Positions 10,078 through 21,593 are shown, numbered from the stretch's first letter. The stretch: 64,000 nt of DNA from Brachycybe producta (GCA_036925085.1 JAUPFP010000006.1:1453131-1517130); one strand, 5' to 3'. The notes: a model not told the origin generated them from the sequence alone. A program made the numbers and translations.

Positions 10078-13000
10078 ATGAATTCGAATACGGATTGTCC
10101 AGTTTTAATTCGAAATAATAATTGCGAAACTGTAGGAAATGGAGAAATAAGTGAATATCCGGAAGTTATCAAACTAAACAAGAAACGGGTAAATTTCAAA
10201 CTTGAGGTTTTGAGTTTCGATTTCAAGTCAAAACTTGGATTCTATTTTGGAAAAGACTTCGATTATTATATCTGTAGTAACAAATACTTAAGGTTTCTAA
10301 GGATAATTACCAATTAGTCAGAAATTATGTATTATTATTAAAGAAAAATGTGAATATTCCAATGATTACCTAAATTTAAAAATCCTTTCGATCTGACGCA
10401 GCTTAATAGTCTCTTTCAATTCAATATGCACTAAGCATCAGAATGTACTGAGCCAAAATCGCCTTATTGTGAGTCTTCAACGAAACCTATATAACTCCGG
10501 AGGTCGTAACTTTAAGACTAGCGTTTGCTAGTCAAAAGAATACCCTGGAATACAATGTCATTGTCAGAGTTTTAAGAAAATTTAACACGATGAAGTCTTT
10601 GGATCAGACTAAAACACGGAAACGGATGGAAAGTGACGGAAACGCGCGGAAAAATAAATATTAGGCTACTATAGGCGATACAAGGCACGGGAAAGCACAG
10701 AAAACACATACAGACACACAGAAAAGCACGAAATACACACACACACAAACATTTTCGCGTGAGTTTATAAGTGTTTTCCGTTTGTTTGTAAGTGTATTCC
10801 GTGCTTTACTGTGTGTCTGTATGTGTTTTCTGTGCTTTCCATTGCCGTGTATCACCTATAGTAGCCTAATATTTATTTTTCCGCGCGTTTCCGTCACTTT
10901 CCGTGTTTTAGTCTGATCCAAAGTTTTTTTTTTTCTATATTTGAACCTTATTCAGAGGGTTTAAGTTATCTTTAAAATTACGAAGCCCCAAATTCAATTA
11001 GAAAACTTGTCACTCGAACTCTCTGTGAGAATAGGGTCGAGGGTTACAGCTTTGAAAAACTGTTAAAGGATACTCAATATAACAAGGTTTTTTTGATATT
11101 AGAACCTTAATGCTCGTGAGTCTTCAAGTTGAAGTTCAAGTGCGAAGGTTCCATTCAAGAAAAAAAACGTAACACATGTTCCAGCGGTGGCGCTGATCAA
11201 GCGCCAAATGGAATAAGCGCCAAATGGAACAAGCACCAAATGGAACAAACGCCAAACTGAACAAGCGCCAAACTGAATAACCGCCAAAATGTGATAAACA
11301 CATTGTTAGGTTAGGTTAGCATGTTCTGTTTGTAAATGTGCACAGTCTGACGTCTATAAAAGCTCACAATATTTGGACCATCAGAATTTACAAAAAACCT
11401 GAATAACCGCCAAACTGAATAAACGCCAAATGGAACACACGCCAAATGGAAGAAACGCCAAACTGAATAAGCGCCAAACTGAATAAACGCCAAATAGAAC
11501 AAACGCCAAACTGAATAAGCGCCAAATGGAACAAACGCCAAACTGAATAAGCGCCAAACTGAATAAACGCCAAATAGAACAAACGCCAAACTGAATAAGC
11601 GCCAAATGTAACAAACGCCAAACTGAATAAGCGCCAAATGGAAGAAACGCCAAACTGAATAAAAGCCAAAAATTTGGCGGTTATTCAGTTTGGCGTTTGT
11701 TCCATTTGGCGCTTATTCAGTTTGGCGTTTGTTCCATTTGGCGCTTATTCAGTCGCCCCGTTCCAGCATAGAAAAAGTGTTCAAGGTTATTGAATAGAAA
11801 AGAGGTTTTCTATTTTTTGAACCTTCCTCTGAGGATTCGAGTTTGAAGTTCAAGTGCTGAAGCTCAAATTTAAGAAGAAAAAACCGTAACACTTCTTGAA
11901 CTCTCGAAACAATGTTGAAACATAGAACAAAAAACTGTTCACGGATTATGTATCCCTATAGATTCTTGAACTTTATACTCTTGAGTTTTTAAGTTAAAGT
12001 TTAAGTGCTAAGTCGCAAATTCGTGAACAAAAACTAAGCAAATAACCCCTCTGAACAGGGTTCGAGAATAAAATAATCATTTATTCTATTGATTACTTTA
12101 GAACATGAGAATTTTTTTCTTGTTTAAAAGAATCTTGAGAGAGAGAGAGTTGAATTCCATTGCGTAGTTTTCATCGTAAATTTGAATGTAAACCACAATC
12201 TAGAAAATATGATGAAAATATTGTTCGTTTTCAGGTCACAATTGGTCGTTCTCCGACTGTGGATTGCTGCATTTTATCTCAGAATGTGTCTCGTATTCAT
12301 GCTGTAATCAAATTCATTGACGGTGAATGGTACTGCGTAGATCAGAAAGTTAGTATTAACTATATATTTAATTAGTATTCATAAATAGATTAATGATGAT
12401 GATGTTTTCGAGTTAATCGATTACGAAATTTGCAGAGTTTGAATGGCGTTTACATAAACAAGAACAAGATGAGAGCCGGAGTTCCAACAAGGATGAGACC
12501 CGGAGACATCATTCAATTCGGAAACGAAGAAACCGCGTTCAACCTGTTCACATTCAGAGTTCCTTCGATCAAAAGAGGTTGCGATGAACGCGAAGGAGAA
12601 GAAGCAATAGGATTCGGAGGAATCGGATCGCAGGGAGTTGAGGTTAAAAAGAGAGCGAAACAAACGGAAACGTCTGAAGATGACGTATTGAGACGAAAGA
12701 TCGAAAAATTGGAAGCAGAACTGGATAAACTGAAAAAAGATAACGATGAAAAGATGCATAACAACGAGGTAAAATAGACTTATGACATAGGCCTGCTAAA
12801 ATTTGGAAACGCAAAGAGAAAAACACGGAAACGCACTTTATAGGTGCAGAACTGTATGGAAAAAAGGTGGAAAGAGGAGTAAATACGTGGGTTTACTGTA
12901 TTTTTATATTTTCTCTCGTCTTTTTCCGCTTTAAAATATGAGTAATACGTATTTTTACTTGTGTTTTCATATTTTTACTAATCGTTTTTCGCCTTTTTAA

Positions 13001-14819
13001 TCGGTTTTCGCACTTTTAGGTGTTAATCATATACATTTTTAGCTCATTTGGGTTTAAGTTTTCAGTTCAGATCAAAAGTAACTGGAATTGAATTGAAACT
13101 TTTTTTTTTTTTTTAGAAGCTCAATGCAGTAAACGAACATAGGTTAATTGCCTGCGAAATGCAACTGAACCAGACAAGAGAAAGCTTGACGGCAAAGATA
13201 AAAGAAATAGGAGGCATTAAGGAGCGAATGGATGAGTTGTTATTAGCCAAAAAGCGTTCCGATCAAGAAGCGATTGTCGAGAAGTCGAAACTAGAATCAG
13301 CTCTTCATGCGAAAGAGGAAGAATGCACGATATTAAAAGAGTTGATAGAGGAACACGAAACGGAAGTAAAGTCGAGTTCGCAGAAGGTGAACGTCGCTGC
13401 AATTTTAACTAACATCTTGGAGGCCGAGTTGCAATGTAGCATCTGTAACGAACTGTTTGTAAATGCAACGACTCTTCAGTGTTCGCATACATTCTGTTCT
13501 CATTGCATTGCCGAGTGGAGTAAGAAGAAGAACGACTGTCCAATATGTCGTAAACCGGTCACTATGTTTGCGCCAACCTTAGTTTTAGATGCGTTCATTG
13601 ACAAAGTTCTGGATGTTTTGTCACCGGAACTGAAAATGCGGCGATTAGAAACGATTGCAGAGAAGAAACGTAAGCTGATTTATCTGAAGTTTATTTTCAA
13701 GTGTAAAAACGTCTTCAGAACTCTTAAATTATTCTTGTTTTCAGTCAAAATACCTTGTGTTTAGAGGCTAGAATGTCAAACTAGTCTTAAGCCTGGAACA
13801 CACACGCGGAATTCCGCTCAGAAAATCACAACAGAATATTTAAATGAGAACATTTTCCGAAAAAAAAGTGAACGGAGAAAATTCATTCATTCTTTCCGTT
13901 CTCAAAATATTTTGTTAAAATTCCCACCAATCAGAAAGAAGCATGTAACATCACAAAATTAATTCATAATATCAACACGTGCTGTACATCGGCACGTATT
14001 ACAAAGTAGCACGTGCTGATGAGTAATGAGTAATGCACAGTAGAATTCTCTGAAAACACCGTTTTCTGCATAGCAGATGTGCATTGCGTTACGGAAATTG
14101 CCTCTGTCCAGGGGCAAATATCACCATAGTAAACGTGCATTGCACTAATTATATTGCCGCCATTCAAGGGTTAATGTGACAAAAGCAAAACTTTTTAAGA
14201 CATTTTTCAGAAAAACATTATTTTCAAACATGGAATTCATTTTGGCAATAAATATGTTTCTTTTCTTGCTCAATAGAGGGTGCACAACTTTCCTAATTAC
14301 TTTTTTGTTTGTGAATAACAGAGAAAAAGAAATGACTTTTATCTTTTTCTTTTTCCGTGGCGGAATTTCGCGCGTGTGTTCCGGGCTTTATCTCATACTA
14401 AAAACTTAAGTCTGTTTGCCTTAGTAATCAAGAGTTCAAGTAACCTCTATTAGAAATTCGTTTTAATAGAATCGTAAAATTTGTATTTTGTAGAATCAAA
14501 TGCGAAGTTCAGAAGCGAAATTGCCAATGCTTTTCCCGTCGCTGGTGCTTCCGGCTCTTCTGCCGCCACAGCTGGACCATCTCGAAGGAGTAGTCGTACG
14601 ACTCGATGGGGCGTACAAGACGGAACGGGAGTAAACGGAGCCATTGAGATACTTAGCAGTGATGACACCAGTGATGAAGATGATGACGAAGACGATTTCG
14701 AGATTGACAACATGGAAGAGGAGATAGAAGGAATTCCGGGAGTCTATTATGGTGGTTACGGTCAGTGTTACATCTGTGACCAACCTGGTCACTGGTCGAA
14801 TGGATGTCCGTTTCGGTAA
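10078..14819 (+). CDS. RNF8-like FHA-RING E3 ubiquitin ligase with C-terminal zinc knuckle
   Basis: RNF8 is a nuclear E3 that reads phosphothreonine at DNA breaks and ubiquitylates chromatin. Five exons give 478 aa: 10078-10188, 12235-12348, 12436-12768, 13117-13669, 14494-14819. Human RNF8 is 485 aa. Exon 1 ends KLNKKR with a GTAAAT donor and joins in phase to VTIGR, completing the FHA start. Other FHA residues are SRIH and SLNGVY. A coiled coil precedes the RING (CSIC...CSHTFCSHC...CPIC, C3HC4), and the sequence before the RING (LEAELQCSIC) resembles RNF8 rather than CHFR. After an acidic stretch the protein ends with a CX2CX4HX4C zinc knuckle (CYICDQPGHWSNGC), which human RNF8 lacks. Exon 1 is my inference from phase, donor and FHA fit. 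The rest is strong. Confidence 0.88.
10597..10923. repeat. long inverted repeat (about 125-bp arms)
   Basis: The left arm starts CTTTGGATCAGACTAAAACA and the right arm ends with its complement. The arms share GGAAAGTGACGGAAACG, AATATTAGGCTACTATAGG and CACAGAAAACACATACAGAC. The centre is a short CACACA stretch. No protein is encoded. It lies in intron 1 of the RNF8-like gene. Confidence 0.85.
11198..11752. repeat. minisatellite with inverted terminal block (foldback)
   Basis: About 16-bp units alternate between GCGCCAAATGGAACAA and ACGCCAAACTGAATAA. One block lies at 11198-11290 and a longer one at 11396-11668. From 11669 to 11752 the same units run in the opposite orientation, so the whole can fold back. 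The frames across it give only WRLFSLA-type repetitive peptides and are not a gene. Confidence 0.9.
11780..12080. repeat. family E dispersed repeat
   Basis: Two diverged copies of the AGTTTGAAGTTCAAGTGCTG motif with A-rich tails, as at 4955 and 20770. It lies in intron 1 of the RNF8-like gene. Confidence 0.5.
13788..14390. repeat. MITE-like element with 30-bp inverted ends in an RNF8-like intron
   Basis: The left end GCCTGGAACACACACGCGGA pairs with the right end around TTCGCGCGTGTGTTCCGGGC. The element occupies most of the 13670-14493 intron and includes an inner block rich in GCACGTGCTG and AATGCAC motifs. Confidence 0.65.
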
Positions 14820-15236
14820 ACATTTTCTCATTACGGAAGACGAGTGGAGTTTATTTTGTGTGTGTTTATGCTACAAATTTTTAAAAAAGGTAAAAACCGT
14901 TTCTTATTTTATTTTGATTTGAAAATGTAAGAAATTCAAAATTATTATCACTCGTATGTTTCTCAACTTTTGCGATGTTCAAATATTGTACAAATTGTAA
15001 TTATTAATTATACATACAAGTTTTTTTTAAAAATCGTAAAGCAAGTGTTAACATTTTTCAGGTTTTTTTTTTTCATTTGAAAAATTAATCTGCAAGCAAT
15101 CTAGAAAGCCTTTGGCAGAGGGACAAAAGTTCAATTGCAGCGTGCGAAATGCATTGTCAATATTATTAATATTGAAATTCTTTTTTGCTAACAATCTATT
15201 GCGATCAGAATGCATCAACTTTAATTGGGATTAAAC

Positions 15237-15402
15237 TGGTTTAAGAGTGCAAAACGCACTTCGAACTCTGATTATTCTGTCTTTTCAGGAGCAAAATGAA
15301 GATATACTTTGAAAGTGTTCTAGAAACTAGAAGGGTAATAACTCCTTAGTGTTTCGATTCTGAAATGCAAAATAACTAAGAGTTCGAAAATCAGCTTTTT
15401 GA
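15237..15402. repeat. family A foldback, centre deleted
   Basis: It has the outer arms (CGAACTCTGATTATTCTGTC and AACTAAGAGTTCGAAAATCA) and TTCTAGAAACTAGAAGGGTA but lacks the internal TTTCATGTTGATATC segments. Confidence 0.65.
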
Positions 15403-15411
15403 AGAATTCGA

Positions 15412-15582
15412 ATGGATCTCATCGATTGGTTTTATCTCTTTGGTGACGAGGGTTCATGGTACACGCTACCAACGCTTCTATTTAATGGTTGGTTGGAATA
15501 TGCTGGCGGCGCTGCTGGAGGATATCAATTTAGCCTCTCATGCAAAGAACCGGCTAACTCGTATTCTGATGTTTTCTTGTAA
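15412..15582 (+). CDS. small open frame of unknown status
   Basis: ATG to TAA, 56 codons, starting MDLIDWFYLFGDEG. The composition is coding-like and richer in GC than the flanks. A second coding-looking open stretch (PPPPTLVMLQEIGINDRM) follows at about 15591-15690, after an acceptor-like TAATTAG. I do not recognise it. It could be a two-exon microprotein, a decayed transposase fragment, or chance. Part of it resembles family F repeat sequence (TTAGCCTC...GGCTAA), which argues for a transposon remnant. Confidence 0.2.
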   Translation: MDLIDWFYLFGDEGSWYTLPTLLFNGWLEYAGGAAGGYQFSLSCKEPANSYSDVFL

Positions 15583-16017
15583 TAATTAGCCTCCACCTCC
15601 AACTCTCGTCATGTTGCAAGAGATTGGTATTAATGACAGGATGAGCTATGCCAGTCTCATTTCTTTCACCATTCCCAATAGTTCCATGTAATCTAACAGA
15701 CCCATTGGTCCCATTCCTGTTTCATGGTATAGAGCCAAGATAGAAAGGTAAAAAGGAATATCAATTAATACGATTTAACAGTTTTTCAGTTGACTCAAAT
15801 TTTAATTTCATTTTTTTTAAAACTTAATTTCGGTAGACTACAGTGATTTAACAAAAAACGTTTCATTTTTAAACATGCTACAAAAAGAAAAAAGAACAAA
15901 AAGTTCATATTTTAATACTCGATTGAGGCAACATTTAATTAAGTCCGTTTGAAAACGGCTGCCATAATTGAAGATGCAATTTTTTCTTCTCTCTCTCTTT
16001 CTAGCGTTCGATCGGCT

Positions 16018-19000
16018 TCAATCGTCCTTCTTTCTCTTAGGAGATTTCTTAGATTGAGAAGATTTTGAGGTTTCTCCTTCTCCATCTTTGGCTGGTCCAT
16101 TCTCGACTGCGGCCGTCGCCGCCGTAATAGCTGGCGTTGTCGCCGCCGTAATAGCTGGCGTTGTCGCCGCCGTAATAGCTGGCGTTGCCGCCGGCTGCTC
16201 CATCTCTCCACTGGTTCCAAACTCATTCATTCTCGTCGGATCGACACGATAGATCCAACGTTGATATAAATAGATGAAAAACACGATGTCTGTTAAATAC
16301 AGGAAATGATATTAAGAATGGAGGGACGAATTAAGGAAGAGGAAAAAGAAAGAGAATTAACCGTCTCGGAAACATCCCAAACGATACATCGTCGGCATCT
16401 TGATGACGAATGCAAATATATCATCGATGAATGTGTTCAGTGCCTTATAGGTCATCATACGCCAAGGCAAATGGGCAACGGACTTCAGTTTGTAATTGAT
16501 AAATAACTGTGGAGTCATCATGATGAAACCTGAAACGGGAACGGTTCATAATAATATCAAGAAGTCGGATTGTGCCTTAAGCTTACAGAAGCTCAAGCCT
16601 CTATCTCCGGTTGCATAGCAAGAGTTTTTGGCGCCCAGAGAAGTGGCGATTTTCAACCTAGACGCACTAGGCGTTCGCTTAGGGCGCCCCCAATTTTTAG
16701 GGCATACAAGGCATACAACACCAGGGGCCCCATGCACCTCTGACCTCAACGTGCCACTTGCTCAGGTCAAAGTAACCGATCTCTAGAAATTAAGGGTAAC
16801 GATCCTTTTTTAACGGTTCGCTACAAACAAGTGTGTCACCAAAAGTTTTTCAATATATTTTGCTATAAAAATAGGTCGTCGCATAATGGTTTTGAGGTCC
16901 ATTAACTTTTTGGTAATCCTTAAGGCTGTCATTTTGGCGCCAAATTTATCTGAGCACCCAGAGCATATGCAATTACTCCCCTCGCTACGCCACTGGTTCT
17001 CGCTCTCACCAAACGTAAGAAGGAATCCATAAAGCATGGACAAGACCCAAGAGTACCATCCTTTGTGCTCGAGATAAAGAAGGGAATAAACGGCGTATCC
17101 GATCAGAAGCGGATACAAAGCCCAAGATAGATAACGGAACGCCATCTAAGTTACGAAAAAAATTTCGTTACTACTATGAAGATGGTTTGAAAGTGTAAAC
17201 GGTTCTCGTACTCTGATTATTCTGTCTTTCAGAAACAAAATTAAAAGAAAATTAAGTGTTTTGTAAACTAGAAGGGGGTAGCTCAATCACTTAATGAGTC
17301 TTTCAAAATAAGCTTTTTACATCAATTTGAAAATGACCTGTCTTTAAGCTGAGGATTTTTTTAAATTTTTATTCCATAAAAAGTTCATTTTGTAAGATTT
17401 CAATGTGAATATATTATTAAGTGATTCAACTATCCGTTCTAGTTTTTGTAACGCAATTTCTCCTTAGCGTTGCTCTTCTGAAACGCAGGAATAACCAGTT
17501 AGAAAATTAGCTGTTAATTTTAACGAACTATGTCATATTGTCTTGTGGATGACGCTACGTAAGATCCTTTATCCGAGAACCAAATGCGAGGTATAATTCC
17601 CGCAATCTTGTTTTCTCTGTTAACCTATAGAAACGGATACAAAATGACGAGTTTTGAGTGATAAAACGCTGGTCGAAATATTAAAAAAAAACCTCGATGT
17701 TGACGACTTTGTGGATTTTCCAAATCTCAATGGCTAATCCGACAAAGACGCTAACTCTAACGATGGTGTTCGTCTCGTGGTCGAGGACGTAAAGTAACAC
17801 GATGAGCGATTGGAAGACGTTGAAGAAGACGGAACGTACAGAGAGTCCCTCGAGAGACTTGCGATTGTTCCAGAACTGAATATCTGTGAAAGAGATTAGT
17901 AACATGTTACGAACGACCGAGAAAGAGATGATGGACCAGAAAAACCAATCAATCACCGTTCTTGAAGGCTAGAAATTCGAAGATACTGTGTAGAATGGAA
18001 ACAGCAATCGTAATTGCTAAAAGGTAAGGATTTGTTTCTAGAAATGCTTCTTTTAAGTAATCTTGGTCCTCTTCGTTATCATCCATTCCTTCTCCTAAGA
18101 CGGAAGACGTCCATCTGGAACGCATATTCTGAGCCGTATACAACTGCCAGCGAAATAAAGAAAGCGGCTGATATGTCAACGTAAGATTCAGCACTCTAAA
18201 ATGTACGTATATAATCAAAATAACTCGTTAGCAAATCCCATAGAAATGTTGCGATGTTTTAATTCGAAACTCACTTTGTCGTCTCGTTGATTGGCTGATA
18301 ATCCCTCATGAAATTCCAATAGTCATTTACATATATGATCGGATAATAGTTACCCGTTTCGGCATCGAACTCGATAACTTATAAAAAAAAAAGAGGAGGA
18401 AACTTGAGTCGAGAGAGAGAAATAGCGAGCTTCAGCAGCGATCTTTGGCTTAGGCGCAGTAGACGCGCGCTTAAGCCTTTTCTTTATCAATTCATATTAG
18501 TTTTTACATTAGTTTAGTTATTTTTGTTTCTTGCCGTTCGCAAAACGAAAAAAAAATGGGGGGGGGGGGAACGTGGCAAAAACCAACAGCGTCTAGGGGT
18601 TTCAACAAATATAAACGCGCCACTGAAGTTCTCTCGAGTGAACGGCAAAATTAGGGCCGTTTACGTACATTCGTCTAAAGGAGATGGAATGGAACCCTTG
18701 ACCCATGGAGTGTGATCGTCGATAAGGTTGATAGTTACGTTCGGATGCCAATGAGATACGATTTCTTCCGTTTGCATCTCTGCTTTCTAGATGTGTCGTA
18801 AGAAAACGAGAATATAAAACACTCGGACTAAGAGAGGAATTCTTACGGATTCTTTTAAATAGAATTACCAGAATTTCTTCTTCCGTTAGAGTCGTTTTGC
18901 CTGTTAGCAAATTATGCGTCTTCTGATACCTTTTCCTCTTGTAACGATTAATGACTACCAGAGAAAAAAGTATTTTTGGAGTTTTACCAAGACTCGAAAT

Positions 19001-20367
19001 GCAGTTAACGTGGTTTTAAAGTGTGTAAACACCCCTCGAACTCTTGTTTATTTTGCCTTTCAAGGGCAACACTTGAAAGTGCTTTAAAATAAGCTTTTTA
19101 TGTTAGTTTGAAATGTCAGCTATAAAAAGTTTGTTTTGAAAGATAACAACATGGAAATACTATTGATTCAGAGACACCCTTTCTAGTTTCTAACGCACTT
19201 TCAATTTACATTTAGTGTTGCTCTTATGAAACGCAGAAAATATTAAGAGTTCGTATATCAGCTTTTCATAAAACATCTTAACGAACAAAGAATTTAATTA
19301 CGCCTATGTTTATGTATCGTGTATCGCTTCAGATAGTTGTCTCCATCTTTCGGATCTGGAGAATATCTGTGTTTCACTAAATAGATGTGAAGATAAAGCG
19401 TACCGTTGTTTTGTACTTTCTAGAAATTAGACAACGTTTGTTACGAGAACCGCATGTGAAAACGACGATAATCGTGTATATCTAAACCGTGGAAGCTTCT
19501 ATCTGTCGTTCAGTAACGAATGTGCCATCGCTGTTCGGTCCTCCATACCAATCTCCATAGACTAAACCTTCCTGGTTCCAGACTAGACATTTTGGATCAC
19601 GGAAATCGTTGAAACGTTCTCTCTCAGATACGTATACGTACATGTCCTGTACAAAAAAAAAAACAGAAAATGTTGAAATCCACTTTCGGAAATTCTTTCG
19701 ATTAGCAGTTGCTTAGCCTCTATGCAGGCGATTTGTACAGCTTTATTGCATTCTTTGGCGCTCAACAGCCTTAGCTCTTGGAGGCTAACGACTCCTATTT
19801 GAAACAATACCCTCACTTTGTTTGTATATTCTAGCAAATGTATACTTACAAACACCGTTCCATTATGAAATAGGTTCTCAGATGGTAGTCGTTGTGTAAG
19901 ATCCGCTCCACCTCCTCCTCCAAGTTCGGTGCCGACGGATTGCGGTTGAGGCTTTCTGAAGAATCCCGTGATGAAGTAAATGATCAAACCGTTTATGACG
20001 AGACCACGAATCATTTGGAAAAATGAAAACTGCCTTCCTTGTGGTTGTGCTGGCTGTAGTTGTTGTTGATCGCCACCATCTCCTCCTCCTCCTCCTCCTC
20101 CTCCATCTGGTCTAACATTCTGAACCTGTGTGAGTATTAAACCTGAGTAAAAGGTATATCTGTGAAGGACTCTCTGAGGGCCCCCCCTCCTTCCTATTCC
20201 ATCGTGTGGGTCGTGCTCCACTTAATGGAGCTGCATGAGCAAGCGAGCAAAGGTAGAAGATGAAAAAAAAAATATACTTCTCCATTCGCATTTGGTGGTT
20301 GTGGTTCTCCTCTGCCACCTTCATTTCTGTTGGCCACAACAACGGAATTATTATTTCCACTACTCAT
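16018..20367 (-). CDS. CLPTM1: CLPTM1 (cleft lip and palate transmembrane protein 1)
   Basis: CLPTM1 is a multipass ER membrane protein. In mammals it retains GABA-A receptor subunits in the ER. Thirteen exons in transcript order: 20367-20278, 20125-19850, 19646-19488, 19419-19302, 18954-18869, 18786-18669, 18377-18275, 18195-17957, 17883-17693, 17624-17529, 17145-17010, 16529-16362, 16289-16018. They sum to 683 aa (human 669). Diagnostic stretches include NGTLYLHIYLVKH, NLLTGKTTLTEEEIL, HWHPNVTINLIDDHTPW, SLEGLSVRSVFF, MAFRYLSWALYPLL, LEHKGWYSWVLSMLYGFLL and YLYQRWIYRVDPTRMNEFG. The N-terminus has a Gly-rich run and the C-terminus an Ala/Thr repeat (TPAITAAT) and a Lys-rich tail. Family A repeats fill the 17146-17528 and 18955-19301 introns. 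Confidence 0.97.
17190..17515. repeat. family A foldback MITE in a CLPTM1 intron
   Basis: Both outer arms are present (GTACTCTGATTATTCTGTCT and GCAGGAATAACCAGTTAG). It fills most of the 383-nt intron 17146-17528, leaving about 57 nt of other sequence. Confidence 0.8.
19012..19275. repeat. family A foldback MITE in a CLPTM1 intron
   Basis: Begins beside a TTAA as GTGGTTTTAAAGTGTG and ends with AGAAAATATTAAGAGTTCG. It lies within the 347-nt intron 18955-19301. Confidence 0.75.
19694..19795. repeat. family F inverted repeat in a CLPTM1 intron
   Basis: Starts TTCTTTCGATTAGC and contains TTAGCCTCTATGCAGG and TCTTGGAGGCTAACG, matching the element at 37413-37557 in outline. Confidence 0.5.
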
Positions 20368-20519
20368 TATTATGACTCTCTATGAAGAGAACAATAAAAA
20401 ATGGGAAGAAAAAAATCACTCTATAATATAATAGGTATAGGTGGTATTAATAATATTGCACAAGAAAGAATTATGAATTGGAATGATAGAAAGCTTTTTG
20501 TTTTGAACGCATGGTGGCA

Positions 20520-20730
20520 CTGTAGTCAACAGGTATCTGTAGACAGCTTCAGAATTTCTTTGGTTCCGCCTTTGTATGAGCGTCATTAATTTTTAATTGG
20601 TTTGTTACTGGGTCTGACGTCACATTCTCTGCCCTTTTTATTTCTAATTGGTTGATATTTGGTCTGACGCTCATAAAAGGGCGTGGCCAAAGAAATTCTG
20701 AAGCTGTCTACAGATGCCTGTCTGTAGTCA
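20520..20730. mobile_element. 193-bp Mutator-like MITE with intact 9-bp target duplication
   Basis: The element (20529-20721) has terminal inverted repeats starting ACAGG(T/C)ATCTGTAGACAG that match for about 35 bp with one mismatch. It is flanked on both sides by CTGTAGTCA (20520-20528 and 20722-20730). A 9-bp target duplication is typical of Mutator-like elements. The interior carries a perfect CRE (20615-20622) and two ATTGG boxes. It ends about 160 bp upstream of the CLPTM1 start codon. Confidence 0.9.
20615..20622. promoter_or_regulatory. CRE palindrome inside the MITE, upstream of CLPTM1
   Basis: TGACGTCA lies 248 bp upstream of the CLPTM1 ATG (20367, minus strand). ATTGG (inverted CCAAT) boxes sit within 60 bp on each side. 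A promoter role is inferred. Confidence 0.5.
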
Positions 20731-21111
20731 GTGTAAGTAAAGGCACTAATTCAAGAAAAATTACTTGGCACTTGAACTTTGAATCCTTTTAAACGGGGCT
20801 CCAATATAGAAATATCCTGTTTTATTAATAGTATTTGCAAGGGGTTTTTAATGTTGGTACCCTGTGTTCAGCGGGTTGAATTTAAAGTTCAAGTGACATG
20901 TTGATTTTCTTGAATTTGGGCCTTAGCACTTCAACTTTAACTTGTACTCTCTAAGCTTGGTTAAAACATAGAGAATCTCTTTTCAAGAGTACTCAATAAA
21001 TATGGACTTTATATGTTGGAATCCTGTTCAGAAGGTTCAAGTTGAAGTTCTAAGTTATCTTCTTGAATTCGGGCCATATATCTATAGTATACAGGGTGTT
21101 TCAAATATAAT

Positions 21112-21395
21112 TTTAAAGTGAAAATACTTTATCAGAAGTCATATTAAGAAGAAACAAAAATTCAAAGTTTGTTAGAAACTAGAATAGTAGGTGAATTTGC
21201 TATAAGTATTTTCATGATTATATCTATAAAAATATTAAATAAAATATTAATATAATTTCACATTATTTGCTCCAATGTTGAAAATTACTTTTGAAATTGC
21301 TATAAAACGTTTATTTTTTAAAAAAATAAGACTATGAAAATATTTTTAGCAAGTTCATCTATTATTCTAGTTACTAACAAACTTCAAATTACTTC
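21112..21395. repeat. family A foldback MITE, diverged
   Basis: Arms AAGTTTGTTAGAAACTAGAA and its inverse ending near TCTAGTTACTAACAAACTTC. The centre has drifted. Confidence 0.65.
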
Positions 21396-21593
21396 TTATA
21401 GTTATAATTGTGTTTATAAAAAAATTTTTTTTTTATATTTTATTAAAAAAAAATCCTTGTCTGGATCTATACAGGGTGGGTCAATTTAATGGTACAATAA
21501 TTCCTTTTTAATACTACACAATGTGAAACTATGAAAGGACACGAAACATCCTGTATACATTATACAGAGTGTCTAGAAAGTATAATAATTAAG

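Larger units (their letters stand above)
14820..16017. other. convergent intergenic region between RNF8-like and CLPTM1
   Basis: It holds the 3' ends of two convergent genes, one truncated family A repeat (15237-15402), and a GC-richer segment at 15412-15760 with a 56-codon open frame. Confidence 0.6.

Noticed and set aside
11300..11325. Telomere-like TTAGGTTAGGTTAG
   Set aside because: Fewer than three units of a six-base repeat, inside a foldback region. Too short to be an interstitial telomere.
11311..11669. Three overlapping minus-strand frames rich in QFGVCSIWRLFSLA
   Set aside because: All three frames are open because the repeat period allows it. The peptide is a by-product of the minisatellite.
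12105..12167. ATG at 12105 as the RNF8-like start
   Set aside because: It is out of frame with the FHA exon and stops at TAG 12165. The exon at 10078 fits phase and family better.
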